This document shows positions 26,175 through 35,749 of a DNA stretch of 64,000 bases, one piece after another. Below the pieces are notes generated by a model that saw only the letters and a list, made by a program, of their open reading frames with translations, was not told the origin of the DNA and made no database searches. The DNA comes from Stenotrophomonas sp. Ste86 (GTDB taxonomy: Bacteria; Pseudomonadota; Gammaproteobacteria; Xanthomonadales; Xanthomonadaceae), in contig NZ_JALJRW010000014.1 in the NCBI RefSeq assembly GCF_024519465.1, positions 1 to 64,000 of the forward strand, read 5' to 3'. Position numbers and translations under genes: made by a program. Within the stretch, counting starts at the first letter, position 1. Each line of letters opens with the position of its first letter.

Positions 26175-27467
26175 ATGTCGACTCCTGCCGCACCTGCCGT
26201 CAACTCCCCGCGCCGCATCCTGCTGGCCAGCCTGATCGGCACCACCATCGAGTTCTTTGATTTCTACATCTACGCCACGGCGGCGGTGCTGGTATTCCCG
26301 CACCTGTTCTTCCCCCAGAGCAGCGATGGCGCCGCCCTGCTGCAGTCGCTGGCGACCTTCGCGGTCGCCTTCGTGGCGCGTCCGGTGGGCTCGGCGGTGT
26401 TCGGCCATTACGGCGACCGGATCGGGCGCAAGGCCACGCTGGTGGCGGCGCTGCTGACGATGGGCGTGTCCACCGTGGCCATCGGCCTGCTGCCCACGCA
26501 TGCCAGCATCGGCATCCTGGCGCCGGCGTTGCTTGCCTTGTGCCGGTTCGGCCAGGGGCTGGGGCTGGGCGGTGAGTGGGGTGGGGCGGTGCTGTTGGCC
26601 ACCGAGAACGCGCCGCCCGGCAAGCGCGCCTGGTACGGCATGTTCCCGCAGCTCGGCGCGCCGTTGGGCTTCCTGCTTTCGGCCGGCATCTTCCTGCTGC
26701 TTGGCCGCCTGATGAGCGATGCCGACTTCCTGCAGTGGGGTTGGCGCATCCCGTTCCTGGCCAGCTCGCTGCTGGTGGCCGTGGGCCTGTGGGTACGGCT
26801 GAACATCCACGAGACCCCGCAGTTCCAGGCGGCGCTGGACCGCAACGAGCGGGTCAAGCTGCCGATGTGGACGGTCATCCGCGAGCACCCCTTGGCGCTG
26901 GTCCTGGGCACGCTGGGCGCGTTTGCCACCTTCGTGTTGTTCTACCTGATGACCGTGTTCACCCTGGGCTATGGCACCACGGTGCTGCACTACACGCGCT
27001 CGGATTTCCTGCTGCTGCAGATGACCAGCATGCTGTTCTTCGCCGCCGGCATCCCGCTGTCGGCGTTGTACGGTGACCGTTGGGGCACCCGCCGCACCAT
27101 GATCGTGGCCAGTGGTCTTATCCTGGCCTTCGGCGTGCTGTTCGCGCCGTTGTTCCTGGCCGGCAGCCCGTGGCTGGTGCTGGGCTTCCTGTCGCTGGGC
27201 ATGTTCCTGATGGGGCTGACCTACGGCCCGTGCGGCACTTTCCTGGCCGAGATCTATCCGGTGCAGGTCCGCTACACCGGCGCGTCGCTGTCGTTCAACC
27301 TGGCCGGCATTCTTGGTGCGGCGCCGGCACCGTATGTGGCCACCTGGCTGGCCGAACGCTTCGGCCTGCTCGCGGTGGGCTACTACCTCTGCCTGACCGC
27401 CCTGGTCACCATCCTGGCCCTGCTGGCGATGGGCCGACGCGCCGCGCTCAGCGGAAGAAGCGCTTGA
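26175..27467 (+). CDS. MFS transporter, metabolite:H+ symporter (MHS) family
   Basis: Inner-membrane carrier of 430 aa with twelve predicted helices. It starts [35 protein letters not shown], the opening typical of the MHS branch (ProP, ShiA, KgtP relatives). The MFS loop [14 protein letters not shown] and the MHS motif [16 protein letters not shown] follow. Such carriers import organic acids, osmolytes or related small metabolites with protons; the substrate is unknown. Its 3' end overlaps the convergent bacteriohemerythrin gene by 20 bp. Confidence 0.9.
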   Translation: MSTPAAPAVNSPRRILLASLIGTTIEFFDFYIYATAAVLVFPHLFFPQSSDGAALLQSLATFAVAFVARPVGSAVFGHYGDRIGRKATLVAALLTMGVSTVAIGLLPTHASIGILAPALLALCRFGQGLGLGGEWGGAVLLATENAPPGKRAWYGMFPQLGAPLGFLLSAGIFLLLGRLMSDADFLQWGWRIPFLASSLLVAVGLWVRLNIHETPQFQAALDRNERVKLPMWTVIREHPLALVLGTLGAFATFVLFYLMTVFTLGYGTTVLHYTRSDFLLLQMTSMLFFAAGIPLSALYGDRWGTRRTMIVASGLILAFGVLFAPLFLAGSPWLVLGFLSLGMFLMGLTYGPCGTFLAEIYPVQVRYTGASLSFNLAGILGAAPAPYVATWLAERFGLLAVGYYLCLTALVTILALLAMGRRAALSGRSA

Positions 27468-27909
27468 GCGTACGCCCCAGCCAGCTGCCCTGCTGGTGCT
27501 CGCGGGCGAACTGGTTCAGGTGCTGCTTGACCTGCGGCGCATAGGCCTTGTCATCGCCACGGATGTGGTTGAACAGCCAGCGCGACAGCATGGTGCGCAG
27601 TTCGTCGGTGACGTCCTCGCCGGACTGGAAGCGCAGCCGGTACTCGGACACGCGCTTGCCGAAGATTTCGTGCACGCGCTTGTGCGCGGCGCAGAACGGG
27701 TAGCCGGCTTCTTCCATCAGCTCTTCTTCGAAGGCGAAGTGCGACATGGTGTAGTCCACCAGTTCGTCGATCACCTCGGCCACCGCCAACCGCTGCAGAC
27801 TGCTCTGCGCCACGTGCAGGTGGTTGAGCATCTCCACGATCCGCATGTGCTGGTGGTCGATGACGTCGATGCCGATGTTCAGGTCGTCCTGCCAGACCAG
27901 AAGTGCCAT
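27448..27909 (-). CDS. Bacteriohemerythrin
   Basis: O2-binding non-haem di-iron protein of 153 aa with the full ligand set in family spacing: His21 (DHQHM), His57 and Glu61 (HFAFEE), His76 and His80 (HKRVH), His115 and Asp120 (HIRGDD). A basic tail ([11 protein letters not shown]) is unusual and might touch a membrane. It lies just upstream (70 bp) of the GGDEF gene on the same strand. Hemerythrins often feed oxygen or redox state into signalling, so a functional link is possible but not shown. Confidence 0.95.
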   Translation of the reverse strand: MALLVWQDDLNIGIDVIDHQHMRIVEMLNHLHVAQSSLQRLAVAEVIDELVDYTMSHFAFEEELMEEAGYPFCAAHKRVHEIFGKRVSEYRLRFQSGEDVTDELRTMLSRWLFNHIRGDDKAYAPQVKQHLNQFAREHQQGSWLGRTLKRFFR

Positions 27910-27979
27910 GGTGCGTTCCCCGTGATGTTCAACTGGGAACGACTCTAGGTGCGGGGCTGCGGCACCGCGTTGATCTCGA

Positions 27980-29371
27980 TCAAGGCGTCAGCGCCGCTTC
28001 CCGGGCGGCGCTGGCCACGCTGGTGCAGCTGACCTGGTTGCGGCCACCGGCCTTGGCCAGGTAAAGCTGCCGGTCGGCTTCAGAGATCAGCCGGTGCAGC
28101 GAGTCGTGTTGCGGGCGCAGGCAGCACAGGCCGATGCTCACGGTCATGCGCAGGGTGGTCTCGCCCACCTTCACTTCCAGCGCGGCGATGCGCTGGCGCA
28201 GCAGCTCGAAATAGCCGCGGGCTTCGTCTTCCTCAAGGCCCGGCACGAGCAGGCAGAACTCCTCGCCGCCGAAGCGCGCGATCAGGTCCTCCTCGCGTGC
28301 ATGCGCGGCGACGGCGCCAGCCACTGCGCGCAGTGCATCGTCGCCGGCTTCGTGGCCGTGGGTATCGTTGATGTGCTTGAAATGATCGATATCGATCATC
28401 GCCACCGCCACCAACGCATCGTTGTGGTGAAGCTGCGGCAACTGTCGTTGGCTCTGCTCCAGGAAGCTGCGCCGGTTGGGCAGCCCGGTCAGGAAGTCGC
28501 GCGTGGCCAGGTCCTGCAGCGTGCCGATCAACTCCAGCTGGTCCACGTTCTGCGAGACGCGGCAGAAGAACTCCTCGCGCGAGAAGGGCTTGCGCAGGAA
28601 GTCGTTGGCGCCGTTCTTGAGGAAGCGCGGGATCAGCGACGGATCGGTATTGCCGGAAATGCCGATCACCGCCACCTTGTCGCGCGAACGCAGCGTGCGC
28701 AGCCGACGGGTGAACTCCACGCCTTCCATGCCGGGCATTTCCTGGTCGACCACCGCCAGCCGGATCGCCGGATGCGCCTCGATTGCCCTCAGCCCCTCGG
28801 CACCATCGGCCGCTTCGTAGACCTCGTGGCCGTACATGCGCAGCAGCGAGGCGGCGTACATCCGCGCCGACATCGAATCGTCCACCACCAGCGCGGCGAT
28901 GCGCCGGTTGCGTTCCAGGCGCTGCACCAGCCATACCAGGTAGTCGATGCTGCCGGGGGTGTTCTTCAGCACGTAGTCGATGATCTGCTGTTGCAGCACG
29001 CGCTTGCGCAGGTCTTCGTCGTAGACGCCGCTGACCACCACCGTGGGCAACCCGCGCGACAGGAAGAACTCCACCACGTTGTCGCGGTCGCCATCGGCCA
29101 GCACCAGCCCGGTCAGGACCAGGAACCAGCCCTGTTCCTGGTCGAGCAGGCGGCCGGCTTCGGCCAGGCTGGTGGCCACGGACACCGGCAGCTCCAGGCG
29201 CTGCTCGATCGCCTCGCGCAGCATGCTGGTGAACGTGCGCGAGTTTTCCACCAGCAGGATCCGCTGGGGCAAGGCATCACCGGGGTCGCTGTCGAAAGCG
29301 CCCTGCAACAAAGCCGGCATCTGGCGTACGCTCGATTTCGAGTGGGTCGGCAGGGATAGCGGCCGCTCCAT
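27980..29371 (-). CDS. Response regulator with two receiver domains and GGDEF output (diguanylate cyclase)
   Basis: A 463-aa cytoplasmic protein. The first receiver (about 37-150) has lost the phospho-acceptor: the Asp position reads Gly88 in [12 protein letters not shown]. The second receiver (about 159-275) is intact, with Asp164/165, phospho-Asp209 in VVDQEMPG and Lys261. The cyclase domain (about 290-445) has GGEEF at 368-372 and an I-site (REED, 359-362) exactly five residues before it, so it should make c-di-GMP and be inhibited by it. The ATG at 29371 was preferred over an upstream TTG. Receiver order is reversed compared with PleD, where the second receiver is the degenerate one. Confidence 0.93.
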   Translation of the reverse strand: MERPLSLPTHSKSSVRQMPALLQGAFDSDPGDALPQRILLVENSRTFTSMLREAIEQRLELPVSVATSLAEAGRLLDQEQGWFLVLTGLVLADGDRDNVVEFFLSRGLPTVVVSGVYDEDLRKRVLQQQIIDYVLKNTPGSIDYLVWLVQRLERNRRIAALVVDDSMSARMYAASLLRMYGHEVYEAADGAEGLRAIEAHPAIRLAVVDQEMPGMEGVEFTRRLRTLRSRDKVAVIGISGNTDPSLIPRFLKNGANDFLRKPFSREEFFCRVSQNVDQLELIGTLQDLATRDFLTGLPNRRSFLEQSQRQLPQLHHNDALVAVAMIDIDHFKHINDTHGHEAGDDALRAVAGAVAAHAREEDLIARFGGEEFCLLVPGLEEDEARGYFELLRQRIAALEVKVGETTLRMTVSIGLCCLRPQHDSLHRLISEADRQLYLAKAGGRNQVSCTSVASAAREAALTP

Positions 29372-29544
29372 CTGCAACTTTAGGCCCGGCGTGAGCAGCT
29401 GAGCGTCGCATAGGCCCTGATTGTTGTCAGCTGGTCGGCGATTTGGGTGAAACGGGCCGATTGCGGCTTCTCCGTTCGATGTAGGGAGGGCCAGCAGGTA
29501 CTATCCGAAGAGAGTCCTTCAATGGCCATGATCAGGAGGTGGAC

Positions 29545-29982
29545 GTGCATTTTTCACGTATTGGTAGTGGCGTGGCCAGTGTGATTCTGGCTGCTGTTCC
29601 CATGCTGGCGATGGCCCAGTCCGATGGCCACGGGGTCCATCTGGCAAGAAGCGGACTGGGCCAGGCCCAGCCAATTGCGGCCAACCTGAGTCTGGATCCG
29701 CAGTGGCGCCTGTATGGATTCCAGCGCGACGGCATCTCGTACTTCCAGGTGAATGATCTTGCCGGACGTGTGCAGGTGATTATCGGCAATGCCGATGATG
29801 CGTTCTGGGTCCTGCCCGCTGGCGAAAGCCGTGCGAGGGTGTCGTTGCCGTCGCAACGTGTACACCCCGCCACGAACGCAGCGCGGGCCGAGGTTTATCG
29901 AGATGCGGGCTTCTCGCTGGTTCTCTACGGACACGGCGCCGAGGCGGTGTGGTCTGTCGAGGTCGCCGACCAGCAGCGTTAG
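29545..29982 (+). CDS. Secreted hypothetical protein, 145 aa
   Basis: No family recognised. The GTG at 29545 lies 5 nt after a strong AGGAGG, which decides the start. The signal peptide ends near AMAQS; the mature part (about 120 aa) reads LDPQWRLYGFQRDGISYFQVNDLAGRVQVIIGNADDAFWVLPAG, looking like a small beta-rich periplasmic domain without cysteines. It lies alone between two signalling genes at the edge of a lower-GC stretch. No terminator is obvious; a hairpin at 30011-30032 without a T-run follows. Confidence 0.7.
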   Translation: MHFSRIGSGVASVILAAVPMLAMAQSDGHGVHLARSGLGQAQPIAANLSLDPQWRLYGFQRDGISYFQVNDLAGRVQVIIGNADDAFWVLPAGESRARVSLPSQRVHPATNAARAEVYRDAGFSLVLYGHGAEAVWSVEVADQQR

Positions 29983-30114
29983 CGCGTGGACGAACAGTCA
30001 GGGTCGAGGTGCTGCCGCTCCTGGGCGGCAGCGCCCGGTTCCACGTGTGTGAGTGGACAATAGGCGGGCAATTCATCACGTGCAGTGCAGGCAGTAGCCG
30101 GATAGGCCGTGTGA

Positions 30115-31722
30115 TCAACCAAGCGCCTGGCTGTTGTCCAAGTCAGCAGCCTTCCCGCGGTCGGGGCTGTGGTGGGGCGCAGATCCATTGGATGAGCGCT
30201 CCGCGGTTTCCGTCAGCACCATCCGGACCCGATTGCGCCGACACTGTACGAGGCCTCCGTAAGCGAGAGGCAATCCGGCCAAGTGCTCATCGACCATTGC
30301 GGCGGTTGTTGCGGACAGTGGGCGTGTCGAGTCAAGCAGTGCCACCACGACGAGAATTCCTCGCTGCGAACCGAAACCCCTGCATCGCGCGCGGACCATC
30401 AGCTGCCCAGGCTCATTTTCCAGAAGCAGGGATACTGCTTCATTGAGAGCTCGATAGGCAGCCAGTTGCAGCCCCTTGCTCAGCGTGCATGGGTCGCCTT
30501 CGAGTCGAGGCCGGTTCACCCGGTTGCTCAGTTCCCAGCATTCACGCACGCCGCCAGTCTGCAGTGCCACGTACAGGCCGAGTTGATCCAACGCGGTGGG
30601 ATACACCATGCTTGCCTGCGCGCGGAACAACCGGGAATGCACAGTTGCAGTGTTCAACAGCACGTTTGCTATCTCGTGGTGGCCCTGTAATTTCAGCCAG
30701 CTCACCACTTCTTTGAGATAGACGTCCATGCCGTCTCCGAGCTTCCTGAGGTGAAGCGCACGCTCGCGAAGACCCTTCTCGCTGGCGATATGCGAATTCC
30801 GGGCCAGCTTTATGGCATTTCTTTCGCCATCGTCCCGCATTCGGTAGCGGTGATAGTAGTGGGTGATACGCGATCCGAATAGAAGTAGCGCGACACCCGC
30901 AATGGCCATGACCATCTGGGTCGTAAACGTTGTGGGATCAAATGCCAATGGATACGGCTTTGGCGTCGTAAGGCCAATGATCAGATTGAGCGATGGCACG
31001 GCCACCGCGGCCCCACGCCACCCCAGCAGACAAGTAAGTGCAATCGCCGGTAGCGCCATCAATAACTGAAGGCTGGTCTTGGCCGTGGCAGATTCTGCAG
31101 GAATCAGCGTCGTAGATACGCCAATCAGGATCATCAGCGCCAATCCAGCGACGCTTGGCGCCAGGAACCGGCGTGTCCATGCCGGTTCGGTGTGCCTCTT
31201 CGCCCAAAGCAGGGCAAGTGGGGCAACCGTCAGAATTCCGATGAAGTCACCCACGATATAACGCGCCGCGCCGGTGAGTATTGGTACGTCCGGGGTCGGC
31301 CAAAGCAAGTGCATCAGGATCAGGTTCAACGAGGTGACGGCTATGGCCGACGCCGCCCCAACCGAGAGCAGCCAAGCCTGGGACGTAGTGGTCATCATTC
31401 TACGGTGCAGCCGCACGATCGATGCCACCGTAGGCATCAAAGAGCCCGACGCGAGGATGACCCACGCCAAGCCATACTTTTCTACCATCGGGTAGCGCAT
31501 CTGGGCGAAATATGCGTACTCGCCCAGGAACAGGTAAGGCCACAGTCGTGGCGGGCAGAGCAGCAGCGCGGCGACACGCACACCTGCAGGCAGGTAAAAC
31601 TGGTCGAGAGAAAGTTTGCGTGTACCCCAGCATGCAAAAGCATACACAACAGCGAGGACAAGCCCGACCGGGCGAATACGCAAACTCAGTTGAAGCCCAT
31701 CTTTCCACCAATCTCGTCGCAC
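30115..31722 (-). CDS. MASE1 membrane sensor with degenerate NarX-type histidine kinase domain
   Basis: A 535-aa protein. Residues 15-285 form about eight membrane helices with the MASE1 pattern (FYLPAGVRVAALLLCPPRLWPYLFLGE...). The cytoplasmic part matches a HisKA_3-type kinase, but the H-box reads RKLGDGMD: Gly329 stands where His of R-E-L-H-D-G is expected. Downstream YPTALDQLGLYVAL and LQLAAYRALNEAV follow the NarX plan, while the ATP-lid glycines are absent. It is therefore probably a non-catalytic sensor. The GTG at 31722 has AGGAGG in front. Base composition is clearly lower in GC than in the neighbours, suggesting transfer. Confidence 0.82.
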   Translation of the reverse strand: MRRDWWKDGLQLSLRIRPVGLVLAVVYAFACWGTRKLSLDQFYLPAGVRVAALLLCPPRLWPYLFLGEYAYFAQMRYPMVEKYGLAWVILASGSLMPTVASIVRLHRRMMTTTSQAWLLSVGAASAIAVTSLNLILMHLLWPTPDVPILTGAARYIVGDFIGILTVAPLALLWAKRHTEPAWTRRFLAPSVAGLALMILIGVSTTLIPAESATAKTSLQLLMALPAIALTCLLGWRGAAVAVPSLNLIIGLTTPKPYPLAFDPTTFTTQMVMAIAGVALLLFGSRITHYYHRYRMRDDGERNAIKLARNSHIASEKGLRERALHLRKLGDGMDVYLKEVVSWLKLQGHHEIANVLLNTATVHSRLFRAQASMVYPTALDQLGLYVALQTGGVRECWELSNRVNRPRLEGDPCTLSKGLQLAAYRALNEAVSLLLENEPGQLMVRARCRGFGSQRGILVVVALLDSTRPLSATTAAMVDEHLAGLPLAYGGLVQCRRNRVRMVLTETAERSSNGSAPHHSPDRGKAADLDNSQALG

Positions 31723-31755
31723 GTATTTCCTCCTGCCCGTGCCAGATCAACATCC

Positions 31756-31953
31756 ATGCGAAACACTATGGCGTTCGGTTTGGACGGTATCGACACGCGG
31801 CGGATTATGCAATTGCGCAGAAAGATTATAGGAATAGAGCGAAAAGATGCGTTTCGTCAGGTCGCCGAGCCTGGCGTGATCAAATGCAAGCCTTTAGTTG
31901 GCAACTTGGACGCTTGCTGCGAACGGCTGTCCGAAGGACGGTCTACTACATAA
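31756..31953 (+). CDS. Doubtful small ORF, 65 aa
   Basis: An ATG-started frame (MRNTMAFGLDGIDTRRIMQL...) occupies the lower-GC gap between the MASE1 gene and puuB. It has no clear ribosome site and no recognised family. It is listed because the 258-bp gap otherwise looks empty and its composition differs from the flanks; it may be a remnant or noise. Confidence 0.15.
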   Translation: MRNTMAFGLDGIDTRRIMQLRRKIIGIERKDAFRQVAEPGVIKCKPLVGNLDACCERLSEGRSTT

Positions 31954-31980
31954 CAGATGGGGCTCCGAAGGATCTAGCGC

Positions 31981-33282
31981 TCACCACAGCACATCGCGCA
32001 GCTTGTACCACGACATCGCCGCCACCAGCAGCGGGGTACGCAGCAGTCGCCCGCCCGGAAAACGCGCGTGCGGAATCCGCGCGAACACATCCAGCCGCTG
32101 GGCCTGTCCGGCAATGGCCTCGGCCAACACCGCGCCAGCCAGGCCGGTGGCGGCCACGCCGTGCCCGGAGAACCCCTGGGCGAAATAAACGTTGGGGGTG
32201 AGCCGACCCCAGTCCGGTGCGCGGTTGCGGGTGATGTCCACGTAACCACCCCAGACCTGCTCCATGGCCACATCGGCCAATTGCGGAAACACCTGGTGCA
32301 TGCGCCGGGTCATCACCCCGCGCAGGCCCGGCGGCGGCAACGCCGAATAGCTGGCGCGCCCGCCGAACAACAGTCGGTGGTCGGCGCTGAGTCGGAAGTA
32401 ATCCAGGGCCCAGCTGACATCGGCCACGGCCATGTCGTTGCGGATCAATGCGCGTGCGCGTTCGGCGCCCAGCGTCGGCGTGGCCCCGATGTAGGTGCCC
32501 ACCGGCATGATCCGCGCTTCCAGTTCCGGTGCGATGCCCTGCAGCAGCGCGTTGCCGGCGATCACTACGTGATCGGCGCTCACCGTCCCCCGTGCGGTAC
32601 GCAGTTGGGGGCGTGCGCCGCGGACCAGCTGCAGCACCGGCGACTGTTCCAGGATCGTCACCCCCAGGGTTTCGGCCGCGCGTGCCAGGCCCTGCGCATA
32701 GGCCAGCGGATGCAGGTGCCCGCTGGCAGCATCGAACATCGCCCCGCTGTAGCGCGGGCTGTCCAGCTGCTCGCGCAGTTGCTGGCGGTCCCACCACTGC
32801 AGGGGATAGCCGTAGCGCTCGGCCAGTTCGATCATGCCCGCGCGCAGCATGCGCTCCTGCCGCGGGCGGATCGGGACGCTGGCATGGCCATCGCGCCAGT
32901 CGCAGTCGATCTGGTAGCGCTGCAGGCGATGCCGCAGCAGCGCCATGCCTTCACGCGAGAAATCGAACAGGTGGCGGGCATCGTCCGCACCCACCAGGCG
33001 TTCGAGCGTGTCCACCTCGCAGCCATAGCCGACGATGGCCTGGCCGCCGTTGCGCCCGGACGCCCCCCAGCCGATCCGCTGCGCCTCCAGCACCACCACG
33101 CGGAAGCCGCGCTCGGCCAGCGACAACGCCGCCGACAGGCCGGTGTAGCCGGCGCCGAGCACGCACACGTCGGTGTCCAGATTGCCCGCCAGCGGCGCAC
33201 GCAAGGGCTGGGCCGGCACGCTGTCGGCGTACCAGCTGGCAACGTGGTCCTGGCCGGAATGGCGCGAAAAATCGGAACTCAT
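31981..33282 (-). CDS. puuB: FAD-dependent gamma-glutamylputrescine oxidase
   Basis: DAO-family flavoenzyme of 433 aa. The dinucleotide fold is VCVLGAGYTGLSAALSLAERGFRVVVLEAQRIGWGASGRNGGQ, the characteristic opening of PuuB/OrdL oxidases. The C-terminal part has WGGYVDITRNRAPDWGRL and FAQGFSGHGVAATGLAGAVLAEAI, also family marks. It oxidises gamma-glutamylputrescine to the aldehyde with release of ammonia and H2O2. The ATG at 33282 (MSSDFSRHSGQDHVASWYADSV) fits the family start. Divergent from puuD across 142 bp. Confidence 0.92.
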   Translation of the reverse strand: MSSDFSRHSGQDHVASWYADSVPAQPLRAPLAGNLDTDVCVLGAGYTGLSAALSLAERGFRVVVLEAQRIGWGASGRNGGQAIVGYGCEVDTLERLVGADDARHLFDFSREGMALLRHRLQRYQIDCDWRDGHASVPIRPRQERMLRAGMIELAERYGYPLQWWDRQQLREQLDSPRYSGAMFDAASGHLHPLAYAQGLARAAETLGVTILEQSPVLQLVRGARPQLRTARGTVSADHVVIAGNALLQGIAPELEARIMPVGTYIGATPTLGAERARALIRNDMAVADVSWALDYFRLSADHRLLFGGRASYSALPPPGLRGVMTRRMHQVFPQLADVAMEQVWGGYVDITRNRAPDWGRLTPNVYFAQGFSGHGVAATGLAGAVLAEAIAGQAQRLDVFARIPHARFPGGRLLRTPLLVAAMSWYKLRDVLW

Positions 33283-33424
33283 GGCGACAGCATGCCAGCA
33301 ACCCGGCCCCGGAACAGCGGCCAGTCTGTCGCAGGCCGGCGCGCAGGCATGTGACGGACCGACGCCGGTTGCGCCCGGTCGTAGCCCAGCGGTAACGTGC
33401 AGGCAGGTCATCCGAGCATGACGC

Positions 33425-34183
33425 ATGGTTTCGCCCCCCTGGGTCGGCCTGCCCACCGACAGCACGATGCTGGGTCATCACCGGTTCGCGGTCGCCGGCG
33501 AAAAGTACATCCGCGCGCTGCGCGCGGCTGCCGCGGTCACCCCGGTACTGCTGCCCAGTCTGCAGCCTGCGCTGCCGGCCGACGACTGGCTGGACCGTCT
33601 CGATGGCCTGCTGTTGACCGGCGCGGTGAGCAACATAGAGCCGCAGCACTACGGCGGCGCGCCCAGCTGGCCCGGCAATCTGCACGATCCTGCGCGCGAT
33701 GCCACGGCGCTGTCGCTGCTGCAGGCTGCACTTGCCCGCGACCTGCCGGTGCTGGCCATCTGCCGCGGCTTCCAGGAACTCAACGTGGCGCTCGGCGGCA
33801 CCCTGCATCAGCGCGTGCACGAGGTGCCTGGCCTGATGGACCATCGCGAGGATCCGGACGCGGCAGTCGAACAACAGTACGGTCCGGCGCACCCGGTGCG
33901 GCTGGCCCAGGGCGGGTGGCTGGCCGACTGGTCCGGCGCCGAGGCGATCGCGGTCAATTCGGTGCACGGGCAGGGCATTGATCGCCTCGCGCCGGGGCTG
34001 TGGGTAGAGGCACGCGCCGATGACGGCCTCATCGAGGCCGCGCGCAACCCCGCGCACGCCTTCGTGCTCGGAGTACAGTGGCATCCGGAATGGCGTGTCA
34101 CTGAAAACCCGTTCCATCACCGTATTTTCCAAGCCTTCGGCGATGCTTGTCGCCGCTACTCCTGCAAAGCAGACCGGTCATGA
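33425..34183 (+). CDS. puuD: Gamma-glutamyl-gamma-aminobutyrate hydrolase
   Basis: Class I glutamine-amidotransferase-fold hydrolase (peptidase C26), 252 aa, that frees GABA and glutamate from gamma-Glu-GABA. Nucleophile Cys113 in LAICRGFQELNVALGG, with His220 and Glu222 in GVQWHPEW, make the triad. LLTGAVSNIEPQHYGG is the substrate-side motif of the PuuD family. Its stop overlaps the puuA start (ATGA), so hydrolase and ligase are co-translated. Confidence 0.94.
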   Translation: MVSPPWVGLPTDSTMLGHHRFAVAGEKYIRALRAAAAVTPVLLPSLQPALPADDWLDRLDGLLLTGAVSNIEPQHYGGAPSWPGNLHDPARDATALSLLQAALARDLPVLAICRGFQELNVALGGTLHQRVHEVPGLMDHREDPDAAVEQQYGPAHPVRLAQGGWLADWSGAEAIAVNSVHGQGIDRLAPGLWVEARADDGLIEAARNPAHAFVLGVQWHPEWRVTENPFHHRIFQAFGDACRRYSCKADRS

Positions 34184-35613
34184 CCACCCGAACGCGTTCG
34201 CGTAAAGCCACAGCCCCGCGCAAAGCGGCCTCTTCTTCGCGCAAGGCCGCCGCAGCGGCGGTGCCCGAGGAGAGCACGCTGCTGCGCTGGCTCAAGGACC
34301 GGCGCATCACCGAGGTGGAGTGCCTGGTACCGGACATCACCGGCAACGCGCGCGGCAAGATCATTCCAGCCGACAAGTTCTCGCACGATTACGGCACGCG
34401 CCTGCCGGAGGGCATCTTCGCCACCACGGTTACCGGCGAGTTCCCGGACGACTACTACGAGCTGACCTCACCGTCGGATTCGGACATGATCCTGCGCCCG
34501 GATGCCGACACCGTGCGCATGGTGCCGTGGGCCACCGATCCCACCGCCCAGGTCATCCACGACTGTTTCACCAAGACCGGCGAGCCGCATGAGCTGGCCC
34601 CGCGCAACGTGCTGCGGCGCGTCCTCAATGCCTATGCCGAACTCGGCCTGCGCCCGGTGGTGGCACCGGAGCTGGAGTTCTTCCTGGTCCAGAAGAACAC
34701 CGACCCGGACTTCCCGCTGCTGCCGCCGGCTGGCCGCTCCGGTCGCCCGGAGACGGCGCGCCAGTCTTACTCCATCGATGCGGTCAACGAGTTCGATCCG
34801 ATCCTCGATCTGATGTACGACTACTGCGATGCGATGAAGCTGGACGTGGATACGCTGATCCACGAATCCGGCGCGGCGCAGCTGGAGGTCAACTTCACCC
34901 ACGCCAATGCGATGGATCTGGCCGACCAGGTGTTTCTGTTCAAGCGCACCATGCGTGAGTCGGCGATGCGCCACGGCATTTACGCCACCTTCCTGGCCAA
35001 GCCGATGGAGAACGAGCCGGGCAGTGCGATGCACATCCACCAGAGCCTGCTGCGGATCAGCGACGGCAGCAACGTGTTCACCGGCGAGCATGGCGGTGAG
35101 GATTTCAGCCCGTTGTTCGGGCACTACCTGGCCGGTCTGCAGAAATACGTGCCGATGGCGATGGCGTTCTTCGCGCCGAACGTGAATTCCTACCGCCGGC
35201 TGATGTTCGGCGAGGTCTCCCCGAGCAATGTGCACTGGGGCTTCGACAACCGCACCTGCGGGCTGCGCGTGCCGCTGGATACCCCGGAGAACATGCGGGT
35301 GGAAAGCCGGTTTGCCGGCTCGGATGCCAACCCCTACCTGGCGATCGCCGCCACCCTGGCCGCTGGCCTGCTCGGCATCCGCGAGCAGGGCTCCCCCACC
35401 GCGCCGATCAGCGGCAGCGCCAAGGAACTGGGCTACGACCTGCCACGCTCGCTGGGCGAGGCACTGGACGGGCTGGAAGGCTGCCCGGAACTGCGCGAGA
35501 TGCTGGGCGAGCGCTTCTGCCGGGCCTATGTGTCGGTCAAGCGCAAGGAATACGAGACCTTCTTCCGCGTGATCAGCTCGTGGGAGCGTGAATTCCTGCT
35601 GCTCAACGTCTGA
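34180..35613 (+). CDS. puuA: Gamma-glutamylputrescine synthetase (glutamine synthetase family)
   Basis: GS-fold ligase of 477 aa that joins glutamate to putrescine with ATP, the first step of the Puu pathway. After a Lys/Ala/Ser-rich N-terminal extension (residues 1-30) come LVPDITGNARGKIIPADKF, the metal-site APELEFFL and MHIHQSLL, and NRTCGLRVPLDTPENMRVESRFAGSDANPYLAIAA, typical of PuuA/SpuI-type enzymes. The NRT..R motif differs from true glutamine synthetases (NR[SA]A..R). The start overlaps the puuD stop. Confidence 0.92.
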   Translation: MTTRTRSRKATAPRKAASSSRKAAAAAVPEESTLLRWLKDRRITEVECLVPDITGNARGKIIPADKFSHDYGTRLPEGIFATTVTGEFPDDYYELTSPSDSDMILRPDADTVRMVPWATDPTAQVIHDCFTKTGEPHELAPRNVLRRVLNAYAELGLRPVVAPELEFFLVQKNTDPDFPLLPPAGRSGRPETARQSYSIDAVNEFDPILDLMYDYCDAMKLDVDTLIHESGAAQLEVNFTHANAMDLADQVFLFKRTMRESAMRHGIYATFLAKPMENEPGSAMHIHQSLLRISDGSNVFTGEHGGEDFSPLFGHYLAGLQKYVPMAMAFFAPNVNSYRRLMFGEVSPSNVHWGFDNRTCGLRVPLDTPENMRVESRFAGSDANPYLAIAATLAAGLLGIREQGSPTAPISGSAKELGYDLPRSLGEALDGLEGCPELREMLGERFCRAYVSVKRKEYETFFRVISSWEREFLLLNV

Positions 35614-35749
35614 ACGGCGCCGCGTCGCCAGATCCGGCATGGCCGTGAGGGCCATGTGCTGGGAAAATACGGGCATGCCCGTTAGGCTGGCACCCGTCGT
35701 ACCGGTCTGGCCGGTTCCCCCATCTCGCACCTGACCTGTGGAGAGTCCG

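Noticed and set aside
30011..30032. Terminator after the secreted orphan gene
   Set aside because: The 8-bp hairpin (GCTGCCGC/GCGGCAGC) is real but has no T-run after it on either strand.
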